64,000 bases of DNA from Bacteroidota bacterium (GCA_024643795.1 JAHEMF010000003.1:1-64000), one strand, 5' to 3'; counted from the first letter of the stretch, positions 10,763-20,396 are shown. Numbers and translations: made by a program. Notes: a model not told the origin generated them from the letters alone.

Positions 10763-10838
10763 TTAATACCGACACTTGCATCTTTCAATTTTAAATTATT
10801 TACTTTGCCCCCCTCTCAATTCATGTATAATATAAAGT

Positions 10839-13238
10839 ATGGCAGATAACCTGGTAATAGTAGAGTCGCCCGCAAAGGCAAAAACCATTGAAGGTTTTTT
10901 AGGAAAAGACTTCGTGGTGAAGTCCAGTTATGGACATGTCAGGGATCTGGCTAAAAATGACAAAGCAATTGATATTGAGAACGATTTCACGCCCAATTAT
11001 GAGGTGAGTAACGATAAAAAGGACGTGATCTCTGAGCTTTCGAAACTGGCATCCAAAGCAAAAATTGTTTGGTTGGCAACGGATGAGGACCGTGAAGGGG
11101 AGGCAATATCATGGCACTTATTCGAAACACTGAAGTTGGACAAGGAAACCACCAAACGAATTGTATTTCACGAGATTACGAAGTCTGCAATTCTGGAAGC
11201 TATCCAAAATCCCAGAGCTATTGACAAGAATTTGGTTGATGCTCAGCAGGCACGACGTATTCTGGACAGGTTGGTAGGATTTGAGTTATCACCAATATTG
11301 TGGAAAAAGGTCAAGCCTTCTTTATCGGCCGGCAGGGTGCAGTCGGTGGCAGTGCGCCTTATTGTTGAAAGAGAGCGGGAAGTAGAAGCGTTTAATTCTA
11401 CATCTTCTTATAAGGTTAGCGCCCTGTTTGAACTTGAAGACGGAAAGTCGCAGCTTAAGGCTGAGCTTCCTAAAAGGTTTGCTAAAGCAGAGGAGGCGCA
11501 AAAGTTTCTCGAAAGCTGTATCGGTGCTCAGTTCAGTATATCAAACCTGGAAACCAAACCCGGTAAAAAATCACCTTCAGCTCCTTTTACTACTTCAACA
11601 TTACAGCAGGAAGCAAGCAGAAAATTAGGTTTCTCTGTTGCTCAAACCATGCTGGTTGCTCAAAAATTATATGAGTCAGGAAAGATAACCTATATGCGTA
11701 CCGATAGTGTTAACCTTTCCAAGCTGGCACTTGATGCTGCTCAGGCTGAGATAGTGAAATCGTACGGAACAGAATATTCCAACCCACGCCAGTACAAGAC
11801 CAAATCCTCCTCAGCTCAGGAAGCTCACGAAGCTATCAGACCTACCTACTTTGATCAGCAGTCTGTTGATGGTGATTATAACGAAAAGCGGTTATATGAA
11901 CTGATCTGGAAACGAACCATTGCTTCTCAAATGAGTGAGGCCAAACTTGAAAAAACCATCGTATCCATTTCAAATAATAAGAATCAGGATACACTTGCTG
12001 CTACCGGTGAGGTGATAAAGTTCGATGGATTTTTAAAGGTTTATCTTGAGTCAACAGATGAAGAAAACGAAGATTCTCAGGAAGGGTTATTACCTCCAAT
12101 TACGGTAGGGCAGAATGTTTCACTCATGAACATGGAAGCGCATGAGCGCTTTACTTATCCACCCGCCAGGTATACTGAAGCAAGTTTGGTAAAAAAACTT
12201 GAGGAGTTGGGTATAGGAAGACCATCAACTTATGCACCAACAATTTCTACTATTCAGAAACGAGGATATGTGGTGAAGGAGGACAGGCAAGGTCGTGAAC
12301 GAATGGCACAGGTTATTACACTTGAAAAAGAAAAAGTTACTTCAATCACTAAAACAGAGATTACTGGTGCAGAGAAATCTAAAATGTTCCCAACTGATAT
12401 TGGAACAGTTGTGAATGATTTTCTGGTCGATAATTTTTCACAGATTCTCGATTATAATTTCACTGCTTATGTTGAAAAGGAGTTTGATGAGATAGCAACC
12501 GGACAAATGCAGTGGAATAAGATGCTGGAAGAATTTTATTTTCCATTTCATAAGAATGTAGAGACCACTGAAAAAAATTCTGAAAGAGCCACCGGTGAAA
12601 GAGTGCTGGGTATAGACCCGGGTTCGGGTAAAACAGTTACTGCACGAATTGGACGTTATGGCCCTATTGTGCAGAAGAAAATGAATGATGAGGATGAGAA
12701 CCCTCAATTTGCAAAGCTCAGGAACGATCAGAGGCTTGAGACCATCACTCTGGAGGAAGCAATTGACCTGTTTAAGATGCCACGGAACCTGGGTGAATAT
12801 GAAGAGAAAGAAGTGGTTATCGGGATTGGAAGGTTCGGACCTTTTGTACGGCACGACAGTTCGTTCGTATCAATTCCTAAAACCGACGACCCATACACTA
12901 TTGAATTACCAAAGGCTATTGAGCTTATTGAAGCCAAGCGTCAGGCCGACCGTGAAAAGACCATAAAAATATTTGACGAAAACCCTGAGGTAAAAATTCT
13001 TAAAGGCAGATGGGGGCCTTACATTTCATATGGGAAGAAGAATATTCGAATTCCTAAAGACACTGCTCCAGAATCTTTAACTCTTGCGCAATGTCTTGAA
13101 ATGGCTGAAAAAGCACCTGAGAAAAGAGGTCGTGGAGGAGCCAGGAGTTCTGCACCTGCAAAAAAAACCGCAGCAAAGAAAGCTCCGGCTAAGAAAACTA
13201 CAGCCAAAAAGAAAACAGCAACCAAAAAGAAATCCTGA
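10839..13238 (+). CDS. topA: DNA topoisomerase I
   Basis: A type IA topoisomerase that relaxes negative supercoils. The 799 residues start with the TOPRIM domain (LVIVESPAKAKTIEGFLGKD; WLATDEDREGEAISWHLF). The active-site Tyr lies in ITYMRTDSVNLS near residue 289. The part after about 600 has C-terminal TOPRIM-type repeats (LGIDPGSGKTVTARIGRYGP; VVIGIGRFGPFV; ILKGRWGPYISYG) in place of Cys4 zinc ribbons. The last ~30 residues are a Lys/Ala histone-like tail (AKKTAAKKAPAKKTTAKK) likely to bind DNA. The stop codon shares a base with the next start (TGATG), so the arginase-fold gene is translationally coupled to it. Confidence 0.97.
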   Translation: MADNLVIVESPAKAKTIEGFLGKDFVVKSSYGHVRDLAKNDKAIDIENDFTPNYEVSNDKKDVISELSKLASKAKIVWLATDEDREGEAISWHLFETLKLDKETTKRIVFHEITKSAILEAIQNPRAIDKNLVDAQQARRILDRLVGFELSPILWKKVKPSLSAGRVQSVAVRLIVEREREVEAFNSTSSYKVSALFELEDGKSQLKAELPKRFAKAEEAQKFLESCIGAQFSISNLETKPGKKSPSAPFTTSTLQQEASRKLGFSVAQTMLVAQKLYESGKITYMRTDSVNLSKLALDAAQAEIVKSYGTEYSNPRQYKTKSSSAQEAHEAIRPTYFDQQSVDGDYNEKRLYELIWKRTIASQMSEAKLEKTIVSISNNKNQDTLAATGEVIKFDGFLKVYLESTDEENEDSQEGLLPPITVGQNVSLMNMEAHERFTYPPARYTEASLVKKLEELGIGRPSTYAPTISTIQKRGYVVKEDRQGRERMAQVITLEKEKVTSITKTEITGAEKSKMFPTDIGTVVNDFLVDNFSQILDYNFTAYVEKEFDEIATGQMQWNKMLEEFYFPFHKNVETTEKNSERATGERVLGIDPGSGKTVTARIGRYGPIVQKKMNDEDENPQFAKLRNDQRLETITLEEAIDLFKMPRNLGEYEEKEVVIGIGRFGPFVRHDSSFVSIPKTDDPYTIELPKAIELIEAKRQADREKTIKIFDENPEVKILKGRWGPYISYGKKNIRIPKDTAPESLTLAQCLEMAEKAPEKRGRGGARSSAPAKKTAAKKAPAKKTTAKKKTATKKKS

Positions 13239-14410
13239 TGATCCATCCGGAGGTGTTCAAACCCGTTGATCATGAATTGATCAGCAGGATAAGGTCTCTT
13301 GACCCTCAGTCTATCGCAGCTTCTGGTGCAATAAATACCGGTTCCGGATTGGCTGACTTTGAAGACGGGATCAAGGTGGCAATAATTGGTGTACCTGAAT
13401 ACAGGGCAGCTGATTATGGAAAATATGTTGAATGTGACCTGAACAGGTTCCGAGAAAAATTCTATTCACTTAAAACCAACAGTGGTAAAGTGGGAATTGC
13501 AGATTTTGGTGACATAATTCCGGGATCAACTCTACAAGACACTTACCACTTGATGACCAATATTGCTGCTGAATTATCTAAAGCACTGGTCATACCTGTT
13601 TTCATAGGAGGTGGTCAGGATCTTACTTACTCTATATATAACTCATATGCGATCAGGGAGCAAGTTATCAATCTGGTAAGTATAGACTCCAGGTTTGACC
13701 TGGGTGGGCCCGAAGACCCTCTCAATCCTTCATCATGGTTAGGTCACATAGTATTGAAGCAACCTAATTTTCTTTTTAATTGCAGTAACTTGGGATATCA
13801 AAGCTACTTTGTTGGAAATGAACTAATTAACCTTATGGATAAAATGTACTTTGATACCATAAGATTAGGGATAGTGAGGTCGGATATAGCAGAAATGGAA
13901 CCTACCTTAAGAGCAGCAGACATACTTACAGTGGACCTTTCAGCCGTTAAGCAGGCTGATGCTCCCGGTACTACAAAGCCAAGTCCTAATGGTTTCACCG
14001 GAGATGAGATCTGTCAGGCATTCATGTATGCCGGGATGAGTGAAAGAGTCAGCAGTCTTGGGGTTTTTGAATACGATAGTATCAGCGATGTTACAGGTCA
14101 GACCGCTCATCTGATGGCACAGATGGTTTGGTATTTTACCGAAGGAGTATCATTGCGCCGTGATGATTTCCCAAATGCAGAACACACTGGATTCTTAACT
14201 TTCAGAGTTACAGTTCCGGAGAGAGATGAAGAGATCACTTTCCTCAAAAACAAGCTTTCGGGCCGATGGTGGATGGAGTTACCGGTTGAGGGAAAAAACA
14301 AGAAATTCAGCCGTCACCACTACCTTCCATGCTCCCTGAAAGACTATCAACAGGCGTGTAAAGATGAAGTGCCCGAGCGCTGGTGGCAGGCAATTCACAA
14401 AATGTATTGA
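13238..14410 (+). CDS. Arginase/formimidoylglutamase-fold protein with degenerate metal site
   Basis: A 390-residue protein of the ureohydrolase fold. The three signature regions can be located but are altered. The first, normally GGDHS/GGxH, reads GGGQD (124-128), with Gln127 for the first His. The second, normally DAHxD, reads DSRFD (150-154), keeping both Asp but with Arg152 for His. The third, normally SxDxD, reads TVDLS (231-235), keeping Asp233 but with Ser235 for the last Asp. Three of the six Mn ligands are therefore absent and hydrolysis of arginine or formimidoylglutamate is unlikely. The C-terminus (RWWMELPVEGKNKKFSRHHY) is not part of the usual family. It is coupled to topA and lies just before porP-gldKLMN; a structural or regulatory role in T9SS is possible but unproven. 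Confidence 0.8.
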   Translation: MIHPEVFKPVDHELISRIRSLDPQSIAASGAINTGSGLADFEDGIKVAIIGVPEYRAADYGKYVECDLNRFREKFYSLKTNSGKVGIADFGDIIPGSTLQDTYHLMTNIAAELSKALVIPVFIGGGQDLTYSIYNSYAIREQVINLVSIDSRFDLGGPEDPLNPSSWLGHIVLKQPNFLFNCSNLGYQSYFVGNELINLMDKMYFDTIRLGIVRSDIAEMEPTLRAADILTVDLSAVKQADAPGTTKPSPNGFTGDEICQAFMYAGMSERVSSLGVFEYDSISDVTGQTAHLMAQMVWYFTEGVSLRRDDFPNAEHTGFLTFRVTVPERDEEITFLKNKLSGRWWMELPVEGKNKKFSRHHYLPCSLKDYQQACKDEVPERWWQAIHKMY

Positions 14411-14593
14411 TAATCAGCTGTTTAATTCATAGAATCAGTTTGGTTTTCAGCGTGGAATCAACTTTAATTTCAAAATATTTAGTTTTTGCATATCAACAAT
14501 AATTTTAGTTACTTTAGCCCCCTGATTTATTGCAAACCAATACATTCAACCCATTTATCAACAACCCAGAAAGTTAACCTAACGCCGTATTTT

Positions 14594-15511
14594 ATGAAAA
14601 GACTTTTGACACTAACGCTGGTGTTCTCTGCAGCGGTTGGTAGCCTGTTTGGCCAACAGGATCCTCAGTTTTCGCAGAATATGTACAACAAGCTGTTTGT
14701 TAATCCGGCAGTAGCAGGAAGTAACGGCGGCCTATGTGGTACCCTGTTATATCGTAATCAGTGGACAGGTTTTGAAGGAGCACCTAAAACAGGATTATTA
14801 TCCGTTGATGCAGCAGTAAGACCATTACACGGGGGTTTAGGCCTGACCGTTATGGGGCTGGATGAATTAGGATTTGAAAATACTTTGATGGTTAAGTTGG
14901 CGTATGCCTACAGGTTTCCATTAGCTACTGGTCAGTTGGCAATAGGTGTTGACGCGGCTTTCATACAAAAATCACTTGATGGTGATTTCAAATATAACGA
15001 CCCGAATGATAACGTAATTCCAACAGGATCAGTTTCAGGAAGTGCAATTCCTGATATGGGTGCCGGGTTATATTATAACTCTGATAAACTCTATGTTGGT
15101 GCTTCAATGTCACACATTGGAGAAGGCACGATCGACTTTGGTGATTTCAAATCAGAACTTGCAAGACACTATTATGGAATGATCGGATACAGAATAGATA
15201 TCTCTCCATCACTTGGATTGACCCCTTCTGTGTTTGTAAAAAATGTGAAAAGCGAAACTCAGGTTGATGCAAATGCAAACTTGATGATCAAGGATAGATT
15301 TTGGATCGGAGGATCCTACAGACTGGAGGATGCCATCATAGTAATGGCCGGCATCAATATCACCCCCAATCTCCGCTTAGGATACTCATATGATATTACA
15401 ACTTCTGATCTTAAGGATTCTAATGATGGAACCCATGAGATTATGTTGGGATATTGTTATTATTTCAAACCAAAAGTTACACCTATTCTCAGAAACGTAA
15501 GATTCCTCTGA
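14594..15511 (+). CDS. PorP/SprF family T9SS-associated outer-membrane protein
   Basis: A beta-barrel protein of 305 residues placed directly before gldKLMN. The N-terminus is a signal peptide (MKRLLTLTLVFSAAVGSLFG, cleavage near GQQ), followed by the family hallmark QDPQFSQNMYNKLFVNPAVA and then NGGLCGTLLYRNQWTGFEGA. The C-terminal half alternates short beta strands (YRIDISPSLGLTPSVFVKN, NLRLGYSYDI). The frame is open upstream to 14486, but only the ATG at 14594 puts a signal peptide at the N-terminus. In related organisms PorP works with PorK/GldK at the outer membrane. A 167-base gap to gldK leaves room for a separate promoter or mRNA processing. Confidence 0.92.
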   Translation: MKRLLTLTLVFSAAVGSLFGQQDPQFSQNMYNKLFVNPAVAGSNGGLCGTLLYRNQWTGFEGAPKTGLLSVDAAVRPLHGGLGLTVMGLDELGFENTLMVKLAYAYRFPLATGQLAIGVDAAFIQKSLDGDFKYNDPNDNVIPTGSVSGSAIPDMGAGLYYNSDKLYVGASMSHIGEGTIDFGDFKSELARHYYGMIGYRIDISPSLGLTPSVFVKNVKSETQVDANANLMIKDRFWIGGSYRLEDAIIVMAGINITPNLRLGYSYDITTSDLKDSNDGTHEIMLGYCYYFKPKVTPILRNVRFL

Positions 15512-15678
15512 TATTTGTCATTTATTATACCAAATAGTAACCTATTTTTGGTTTGTTCGTTATCAGCTACTTAGCTTAAAACAAGAACAAATCAATTAAT
15601 TATAATAATAACGATATTGAGGCGTTTCAGGATAATTAGTTGGGTGTGTGTAATATAACCTAAATTAAAAGGCAGAAA

Positions 15679-16941
15679 ATGAAAAGACTGATCGTATTCT
15701 CTGCAGTGATACTGTTTCTGAGCAGTTGTGGTGGTGGCAACAGGGGGCAGTTGGTGGGAGTTCAGAAAAGAGAGAATTGGTACCAGCCAGATCCTTATGG
15801 GATGGTATTTATCCCTTCGGGCTCTTTCGTCATGGGTCCTAGTGACCAGGACGTACCTTATGCTGTTACGGCTCAGGGCCGTTCGGTTTCCGTTCATGCT
15901 TTTTACATGGATAACACCGAGATCACCAACAATGAGTACAGACAATTTGTACACTGGGTACGTGACTCACTGGCTCACAGGCTAATAGGTGGTGATCACC
16001 TGATAGATGAGGGTGAGTATGGTGAGCGTATCAACTGGCGTGAAAGGATAGATTATGATGATGAAGAGAATATTGAAATTCTTTCTGAATTGTATCTGCC
16101 TGAAGCTGAGAGGTTTTATCGCCGTAAGGAGTTCGATTCAAGAAAAATGAACTTTGAATACTACTGGGTTGATCTGCATGAAGCCGCTCAAAGAGAGAAT
16201 CGTGAACAAGGAAAAGTAGACCGTTCAGTATTCATAAAAAGGGATGTTATCAACGTTTATCCTGATACTTTGGCATGGATTCATGATTATACCTACTCTT
16301 TTAATGATCCTATTACAAACATGTATTTCTGGCATCCTGCCTATGATGAATATCCTGTTGTAGGAGTAACATGGAAACAAGCAAGAGCATTCTGTATCTG
16401 GAGAACACAGCTTCTCAATAGTTATCTTATGGAAGGTGGGGAAACCTTTGTTCAGGATTTCCGCCTGCCAACTGAATCAGAATGGGAATATGCCGCAAGA
16501 GGTGGTCTGGAGCATTCACCATATCCTTGGGGAGGCCCTTATATCCGTAATAGTCGCGGTTGTTTCCTTGGAAACTTCAAACCAATGAGAGGTAATTACC
16601 TTGATGATGGTGGATTCTACTCTGTTAAGGTAACTTCATACTGGCCAAATGACTATGGCTTATATTGCATGGCGGGTAATGTATCTGAGTGGACCAGCAA
16701 CTCTTATGATGAATCTGCATACAATTTCACACACGATCTTAACCCTGATTATACCTATGAGGCTAAGGAGTCAGATCCTCCTGCACTCAAGAGAAAAGTG
16801 ATTCGTGGTGGATCATGGAAAGATGTTGGATACTATTTACAGACAGGAACACGTTCATATGAATATCAAGACACTGCCAAATGTTATGTTGGATTCAGGT
16901 GTGTGATGGACTTTATGGGTCGTGATAAGTCTGATTTCTGA
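15679..16941 (+). CDS. gldK: T9SS ring lipoprotein GldK (PorK)
   Basis: The outer-membrane-anchored lipoprotein that with GldN forms the large periplasmic ring of the T9SS. The 420 residues begin with a lipoprotein signal (MKRLIVFSAVILFLSSC, lipid Cys17). The rest is a sulfatase-modifying-factor (FGE-like) fold: MVFIPSGSFVMGPSD, FYMDNTEITNNEYRQFVHW, RLPTESEWEYAARGG, MAGNVSEWTSNSYDE, VIRGGSWKD, YVGFRCVMDF. The catalytic role of true FGE is not expected in GldK. It is the first gene of gldKLMN. A stem-loop is built on its stop codon. Confidence 0.97.
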   Translation: MKRLIVFSAVILFLSSCGGGNRGQLVGVQKRENWYQPDPYGMVFIPSGSFVMGPSDQDVPYAVTAQGRSVSVHAFYMDNTEITNNEYRQFVHWVRDSLAHRLIGGDHLIDEGEYGERINWRERIDYDDEENIEILSELYLPEAERFYRRKEFDSRKMNFEYYWVDLHEAAQRENREQGKVDRSVFIKRDVINVYPDTLAWIHDYTYSFNDPITNMYFWHPAYDEYPVVGVTWKQARAFCIWRTQLLNSYLMEGGETFVQDFRLPTESEWEYAARGGLEHSPYPWGGPYIRNSRGCFLGNFKPMRGNYLDDGGFYSVKVTSYWPNDYGLYCMAGNVSEWTSNSYDESAYNFTHDLNPDYTYEAKESDPPALKRKVIRGGSWKDVGYYLQTGTRSYEYQDTAKCYVGFRCVMDFMGRDKSDF

Positions 16942-16960
16942 TGAATTGTTTATTCATCAG
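16938..16960 (+). other. Stem-loop spanning the gldK stop codon
   Basis: Perfect 9-base arms CTGATGAAT / ATTCATCAG with the 5-base loop TGTTT. The gldK TGA lies inside the left arm. No T-run follows (the next bases are CCCGGGAAAA), so this is not a standard terminator. It may protect the gldK 3' end or tune gldK expression against gldLMN. Confidence 0.6.
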
Positions 16961-17017
16961 CCCGGGAAAAATTTAATACTAACCTTCTAATAACAACTTT
17001 AAAACACTAAAAACACT

Positions 17018-17824
17018 ATGGGATTAGCTCAATTCACCCAAGGTAAAAAATTCAAAGGCTTCATGGCAAAACTATATGGCTGGGGAGCGTCTGTCGTTAT
17101 ACTTGGAGCACTGTTTAAGATTCAGCACTGGGAAGGTGCCGGATTAATGCTTACAGTTGGTCTTTTAACAGAGGCCGTGATATTCTTCTTTTCTGCATTT
17201 GAACCACCACACGAGGAGGTTGATTGGTCGTTGGTTTATCCTGAATTAGCAGGAATCCATGAGCCAGGTGCAGATCGTAAGAAGAAAAAAATAGATCCGG
17301 TTGCTCAGGAACTTGACAGATTGATGGCGGAAGCTAAGATCGGTCCGGATCTTATCCAAAGTCTCGGAACCGGTTTGCGTTCTTTAGGTGAAAGCACTAC
17401 TCAACTTTCAGATTTGTCTAACGCAACTGTTGCAACAGATAAATATGTAAAAAATGTTGAGTCTGCTGCTCAATCAGTTGGTGGTTTATCACAAGCATAT
17501 GCTAAAGCTACTGATGCTATGAACAACCTTTCTACATCTTCTGAAGATGTTAAAGCATACAGCGAGCAGGTTAGTAGTGCAGGGAAAAATCTGGGAGCCC
17601 TCAATGCAGTATATGAGTTACAGCTTCAGGATTCAAATAAACACCTCCAGGCTACTTCTAAATTCTATGATGGTATCAACTCACTCATGTCAAGTTTGAA
17701 TGAATCTGTTGAAGACACCAGGAAATATAAAGACGAGGTGCAAAAACTTGCTAAAAATCTTACTTCTCTCAATACAGTTTATGGAAATATGCTTTCGGCT
17801 ATGAACATAAACAAGAATAATTGA
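17018..17824 (+). CDS. gldL: T9SS motor subunit GldL (PorL)
   Basis: The inner-membrane stator-like subunit that with GldM converts the proton gradient into T9SS and gliding motion. The 268 residues carry two N-terminal membrane helices: YGWGASVVILGALFKIQHW (about 20-38) and AGLMLTVGLLTEAVIFFFSA (about 41-60), followed by FEPPHEEVDW. The charged residues known as important in the family are all present: Tyr20, Lys34, His37, Glu52 and Glu62. The C-terminal part (about 95-268) is a long Ser/Asn/Ala-rich helical region with coiled-coil character, in the cytoplasm. It is co-transcribed between gldK and gldM. Confidence 0.97.
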   Translation: MGLAQFTQGKKFKGFMAKLYGWGASVVILGALFKIQHWEGAGLMLTVGLLTEAVIFFFSAFEPPHEEVDWSLVYPELAGIHEPGADRKKKKIDPVAQELDRLMAEAKIGPDLIQSLGTGLRSLGESTTQLSDLSNATVATDKYVKNVESAAQSVGGLSQAYAKATDAMNNLSTSSEDVKAYSEQVSSAGKNLGALNAVYELQLQDSNKHLQATSKFYDGINSLMSSLNESVEDTRKYKDEVQKLAKNLTSLNTVYGNMLSAMNINKNN

Positions 17825-17871
17825 TCGTAATTGAAAATCTAATTCTAACCTAAAAAAGAGAGATTTAAGAA

Positions 17872-19464
17872 ATGGCAGGACAAAAGCTATCTCCCCGGCA
17901 GAAGATGATCGGAATGATGTATTTGGTATTGACGGCACTTCTGGCCCTCAATATTTCCAAAGAAATCATCAATGCCTTCGTAACTGTAAACGACAGTCTG
18001 CAAACTTCAAAAGAGAATGCGATAGTGCGTAATACAGGTTTGTACGACATGTTTGACAGGGCAATGAAAAATGACCCCGTAAAAACAAAACCGTTTAATG
18101 ATAAAGCACAATCTATAAAGAAGTACGCACAAGAAGTGAACGACTACATAGAAGGTGTGAAAACAGAATTGATACTTAAAGTTGAAGGGCTTGAAGAAGG
18201 TGCGGCAGTACCCGAAGTTGCTGATATCGGCCGTAAAGATGACTATGATATTCCTACAAATATCATGTGTGGCGATAAAGCTGATGGCACAGGCCATAAA
18301 GCTACAGAGCTGAAAGGTAAGATGAATGACTTTAAGTCTAATATTCTGAAAACTTTATCACCAGAAGATAAGAAACTGTTTGAAAGTAAGTTGAATCAGA
18401 TCATATCTACAGATGACCCGGCTCCTGAAAAAGTTAGGGATGATAAACGTACTTGGGAAATGGCAACATTTTACCATAATCCAATAGTCGCATCAGTAGC
18501 ATTGTTGACTAAATTTCAATCAGACGTAAGAAACGTTGAGTCAGAGTTGGTGAATCACCTTCTCAGCTCTATTGATGCTGAAAACTTTAAGTTTGATGCA
18601 TTACAGGCCAGAGTAATTGCTCCAACCAGCTATGTGTTGCTTGGACAAGAATATAAGGCTGACGTTTTCTTGGCTGCATACAGTACAACTTCTAATCCTG
18701 AAATAACACTTGAAGGTGGACAATCTGTTCCTGTTGAAGGTGGAATGGGACGATATATTGTTAAGCCTACTTCAGAAGGAGTAAAGAAATGGGGTGGTGT
18801 TATCAAGGTTAAAAAGCCTGATAATACTTATGAAGAATATCCGTTCCAGCAGGAATATATTGCATCCAGACCGGCTGCAGTTGTATCACCTGATAAAATG
18901 AATGTGATCTATATCGGAGTTGATAATCCGATCTCTATTTCTGTACCTGGTGTGGCAGATAACAATGTTACTGCAACACCATCAGGTTCAGGTCTTACTC
19001 TCAAGAAAGATCCTAAAGGTGGTGCAGGTAAATACATCGCAAATGCTAAAGCCCAGGGTATTGCTAAAATATCGGTAGGAGCCAAGTTTGAAGATAAATC
19101 CATGCCAATGGGAGCATTTGAGTTCCGTATCAAGAGAGTTCCTGATCCGGTTGCGATGATAGGTGGTAAAAAGGGTGGATCGATCAATAAGTCCGTTCTT
19201 GCTGCACAGTCATCTGTAAACTCAATCATGGAGAACTTTGATTTTGAGCTTTACTTTAAAGTGACGTCGTTCAGAATGACTTTGATCAGAAGAGGTAAAG
19301 ACCCGGTTGAGATGGATAGTAAAGACAGTAGGATAACTGCTGATATGAAACGCGCCATTGCAGGTGCCGGACCAGGATCAAAAGTTTACTTTGAATATAT
19401 AAAGGCAAAAGGACCTGATGGTACAACCCGCTCACTGAGTTCAGTGAACTTTGTACTCCAGTAA
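17872..19464 (+). CDS. gldM: T9SS motor subunit GldM (PorM)
   Basis: The rotor-like partner of GldL. Its single N-terminal membrane helix (MIGMMYLVLTALLALNIS, about 12-29) is preceded by the conserved Arg9, and the long periplasmic part reaches the GldK/GldN ring. The 530 residues match the family. The periplasmic portion carries the beta-domain pattern of GldM, for example FDALQARVIAPTSYVLLGQE, EFRIKRVPDPVAMIGGKKGG and LYFKVTSFRMTLIRRGKDP near the end. It follows gldL by 47 bases and precedes gldN by 34 bases. Confidence 0.97.
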   Translation: MAGQKLSPRQKMIGMMYLVLTALLALNISKEIINAFVTVNDSLQTSKENAIVRNTGLYDMFDRAMKNDPVKTKPFNDKAQSIKKYAQEVNDYIEGVKTELILKVEGLEEGAAVPEVADIGRKDDYDIPTNIMCGDKADGTGHKATELKGKMNDFKSNILKTLSPEDKKLFESKLNQIISTDDPAPEKVRDDKRTWEMATFYHNPIVASVALLTKFQSDVRNVESELVNHLLSSIDAENFKFDALQARVIAPTSYVLLGQEYKADVFLAAYSTTSNPEITLEGGQSVPVEGGMGRYIVKPTSEGVKKWGGVIKVKKPDNTYEEYPFQQEYIASRPAAVVSPDKMNVIYIGVDNPISISVPGVADNNVTATPSGSGLTLKKDPKGGAGKYIANAKAQGIAKISVGAKFEDKSMPMGAFEFRIKRVPDPVAMIGGKKGGSINKSVLAAQSSVNSIMENFDFELYFKVTSFRMTLIRRGKDPVEMDSKDSRITADMKRAIAGAGPGSKVYFEYIKAKGPDGTTRSLSSVNFVLQ

Positions 19465-19498
19465 TCAGCCAGGCATATAACTTAATAAGGAAGGTATA

Positions 19499-20335
19499 AT
19501 GAAAAGGATCTTAATCATAGCAGTATGTTTTGCAGCAATGACTTTACCGTCGTTAGCGCAAAATGTTTTGGATGGGGTTTATGTACGTGAACATAGTCCT
19601 ACAAAAGTTCCACCACAACTTTCCTATCTCAGAGAAGCTGATGTTATGTGGTCTAAAAAGATCTGGAGGATCATCGATCTTAGGGAAAAAATGAACCTTG
19701 CGTTCTACTGGCCAACAGAAAAGATCAATGACAGAAGAAGCCTTAATGATATCGTTTATTATGCCGTCAAAGAAGGTACGCTAACAGCTTATAAGGATGA
19801 GGAGTTCACCTACCCTATGACTCTCGAAGAATTTCAGAAAGTAGGAGGTGCAGGTGTTGATACTACCTCAATTGTTGATCCTGATCCACCATATTTGGAA
19901 AGGGATACAGTGATTGTTCGTGAATTCTCTACAGCAAATATTGTAGCCTACCGCGTAAAGGAAGAGTGGTTCTTCGATAAACAACGATCTGTAATGGATG
20001 TTCGTATCATTGGCTTGGCTCCGCTTATTTATGCTGTTGATGATCAGGGTAACCGTCGTGAAGGGGATCTTAAAATTCCGATTTTCTGGATATATTATCC
20101 AGAGGCAAGGAAAATATTTGCAAATCAGGAAGTATACATAAGAGGAAACGATTCCGATCGTAGAACTTGGGATGATATATTCCTTAAGCGAATGTTCTCT
20201 TCATATATATACAAAGAAAATAATGTATATGACCGTAGAATTGAAGACTACAAACAAGGTATGGATGCGCTTATTGAAGCGGACCGAATAAAAATGGAGA
20301 TCGTGAATATGGAACACGATCTTTGGGAATATTAA
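19499..20335 (+). CDS. gldN: T9SS ring protein GldN (PorN)
   Basis: A periplasmic protein that binds GldK in the T9SS ring. The 278 residues have a signal peptide (MKRILIIAVCFAAMTLPSLA, then QN). The mature protein shows the GldN pattern: DVMWSKKIWRIIDLREKMN, YFPMTLEEF-like YPMTLEEFQKVGG, VKEEWFFDKQRSVMDVRIIG, IFWIYYPEARKIFANQEVY and TWDDIFLKRMFSSYIYKENN. It is the last gene of the gld operon; a strong terminator follows within 20 bases. Confidence 0.97.
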   Translation: MKRILIIAVCFAAMTLPSLAQNVLDGVYVREHSPTKVPPQLSYLREADVMWSKKIWRIIDLREKMNLAFYWPTEKINDRRSLNDIVYYAVKEGTLTAYKDEEFTYPMTLEEFQKVGGAGVDTTSIVDPDPPYLERDTVIVREFSTANIVAYRVKEEWFFDKQRSVMDVRIIGLAPLIYAVDDQGNRREGDLKIPIFWIYYPEARKIFANQEVYIRGNDSDRRTWDDIFLKRMFSSYIYKENNVYDRRIEDYKQGMDALIEADRIKMEIVNMEHDLWEY

Positions 20336-20349
20336 AAATTGAATTGAGC

Positions 20350-20380
20350 AAAAAAAGGCGGACAATTGTCCGCCTTTTTT
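20350..20380. terminator. Strong bidirectional intrinsic terminator after gldN
   Basis: A perfect palindrome: A-run, stem GGCGGAC/GTCCGCC with AATT at the centre, then a T-run. It lies between the converging gldN and metal-binding lipoprotein genes and can end both. Confidence 0.93.
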
Positions 20381-20396
20381 ATTTTTAAATGGTTGA

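Noticed and set aside
10717-10788. A 24-codon N-terminal extension of miaB
   Set aside because: The promoter -7 box TACCTTTG lies within the extension, and the protein has its normal length from the ATG at 10716.
12438-12854. A 138-codon antisense frame in topA
   Set aside because: It lies fully within conserved topA sequence and has no family pattern.
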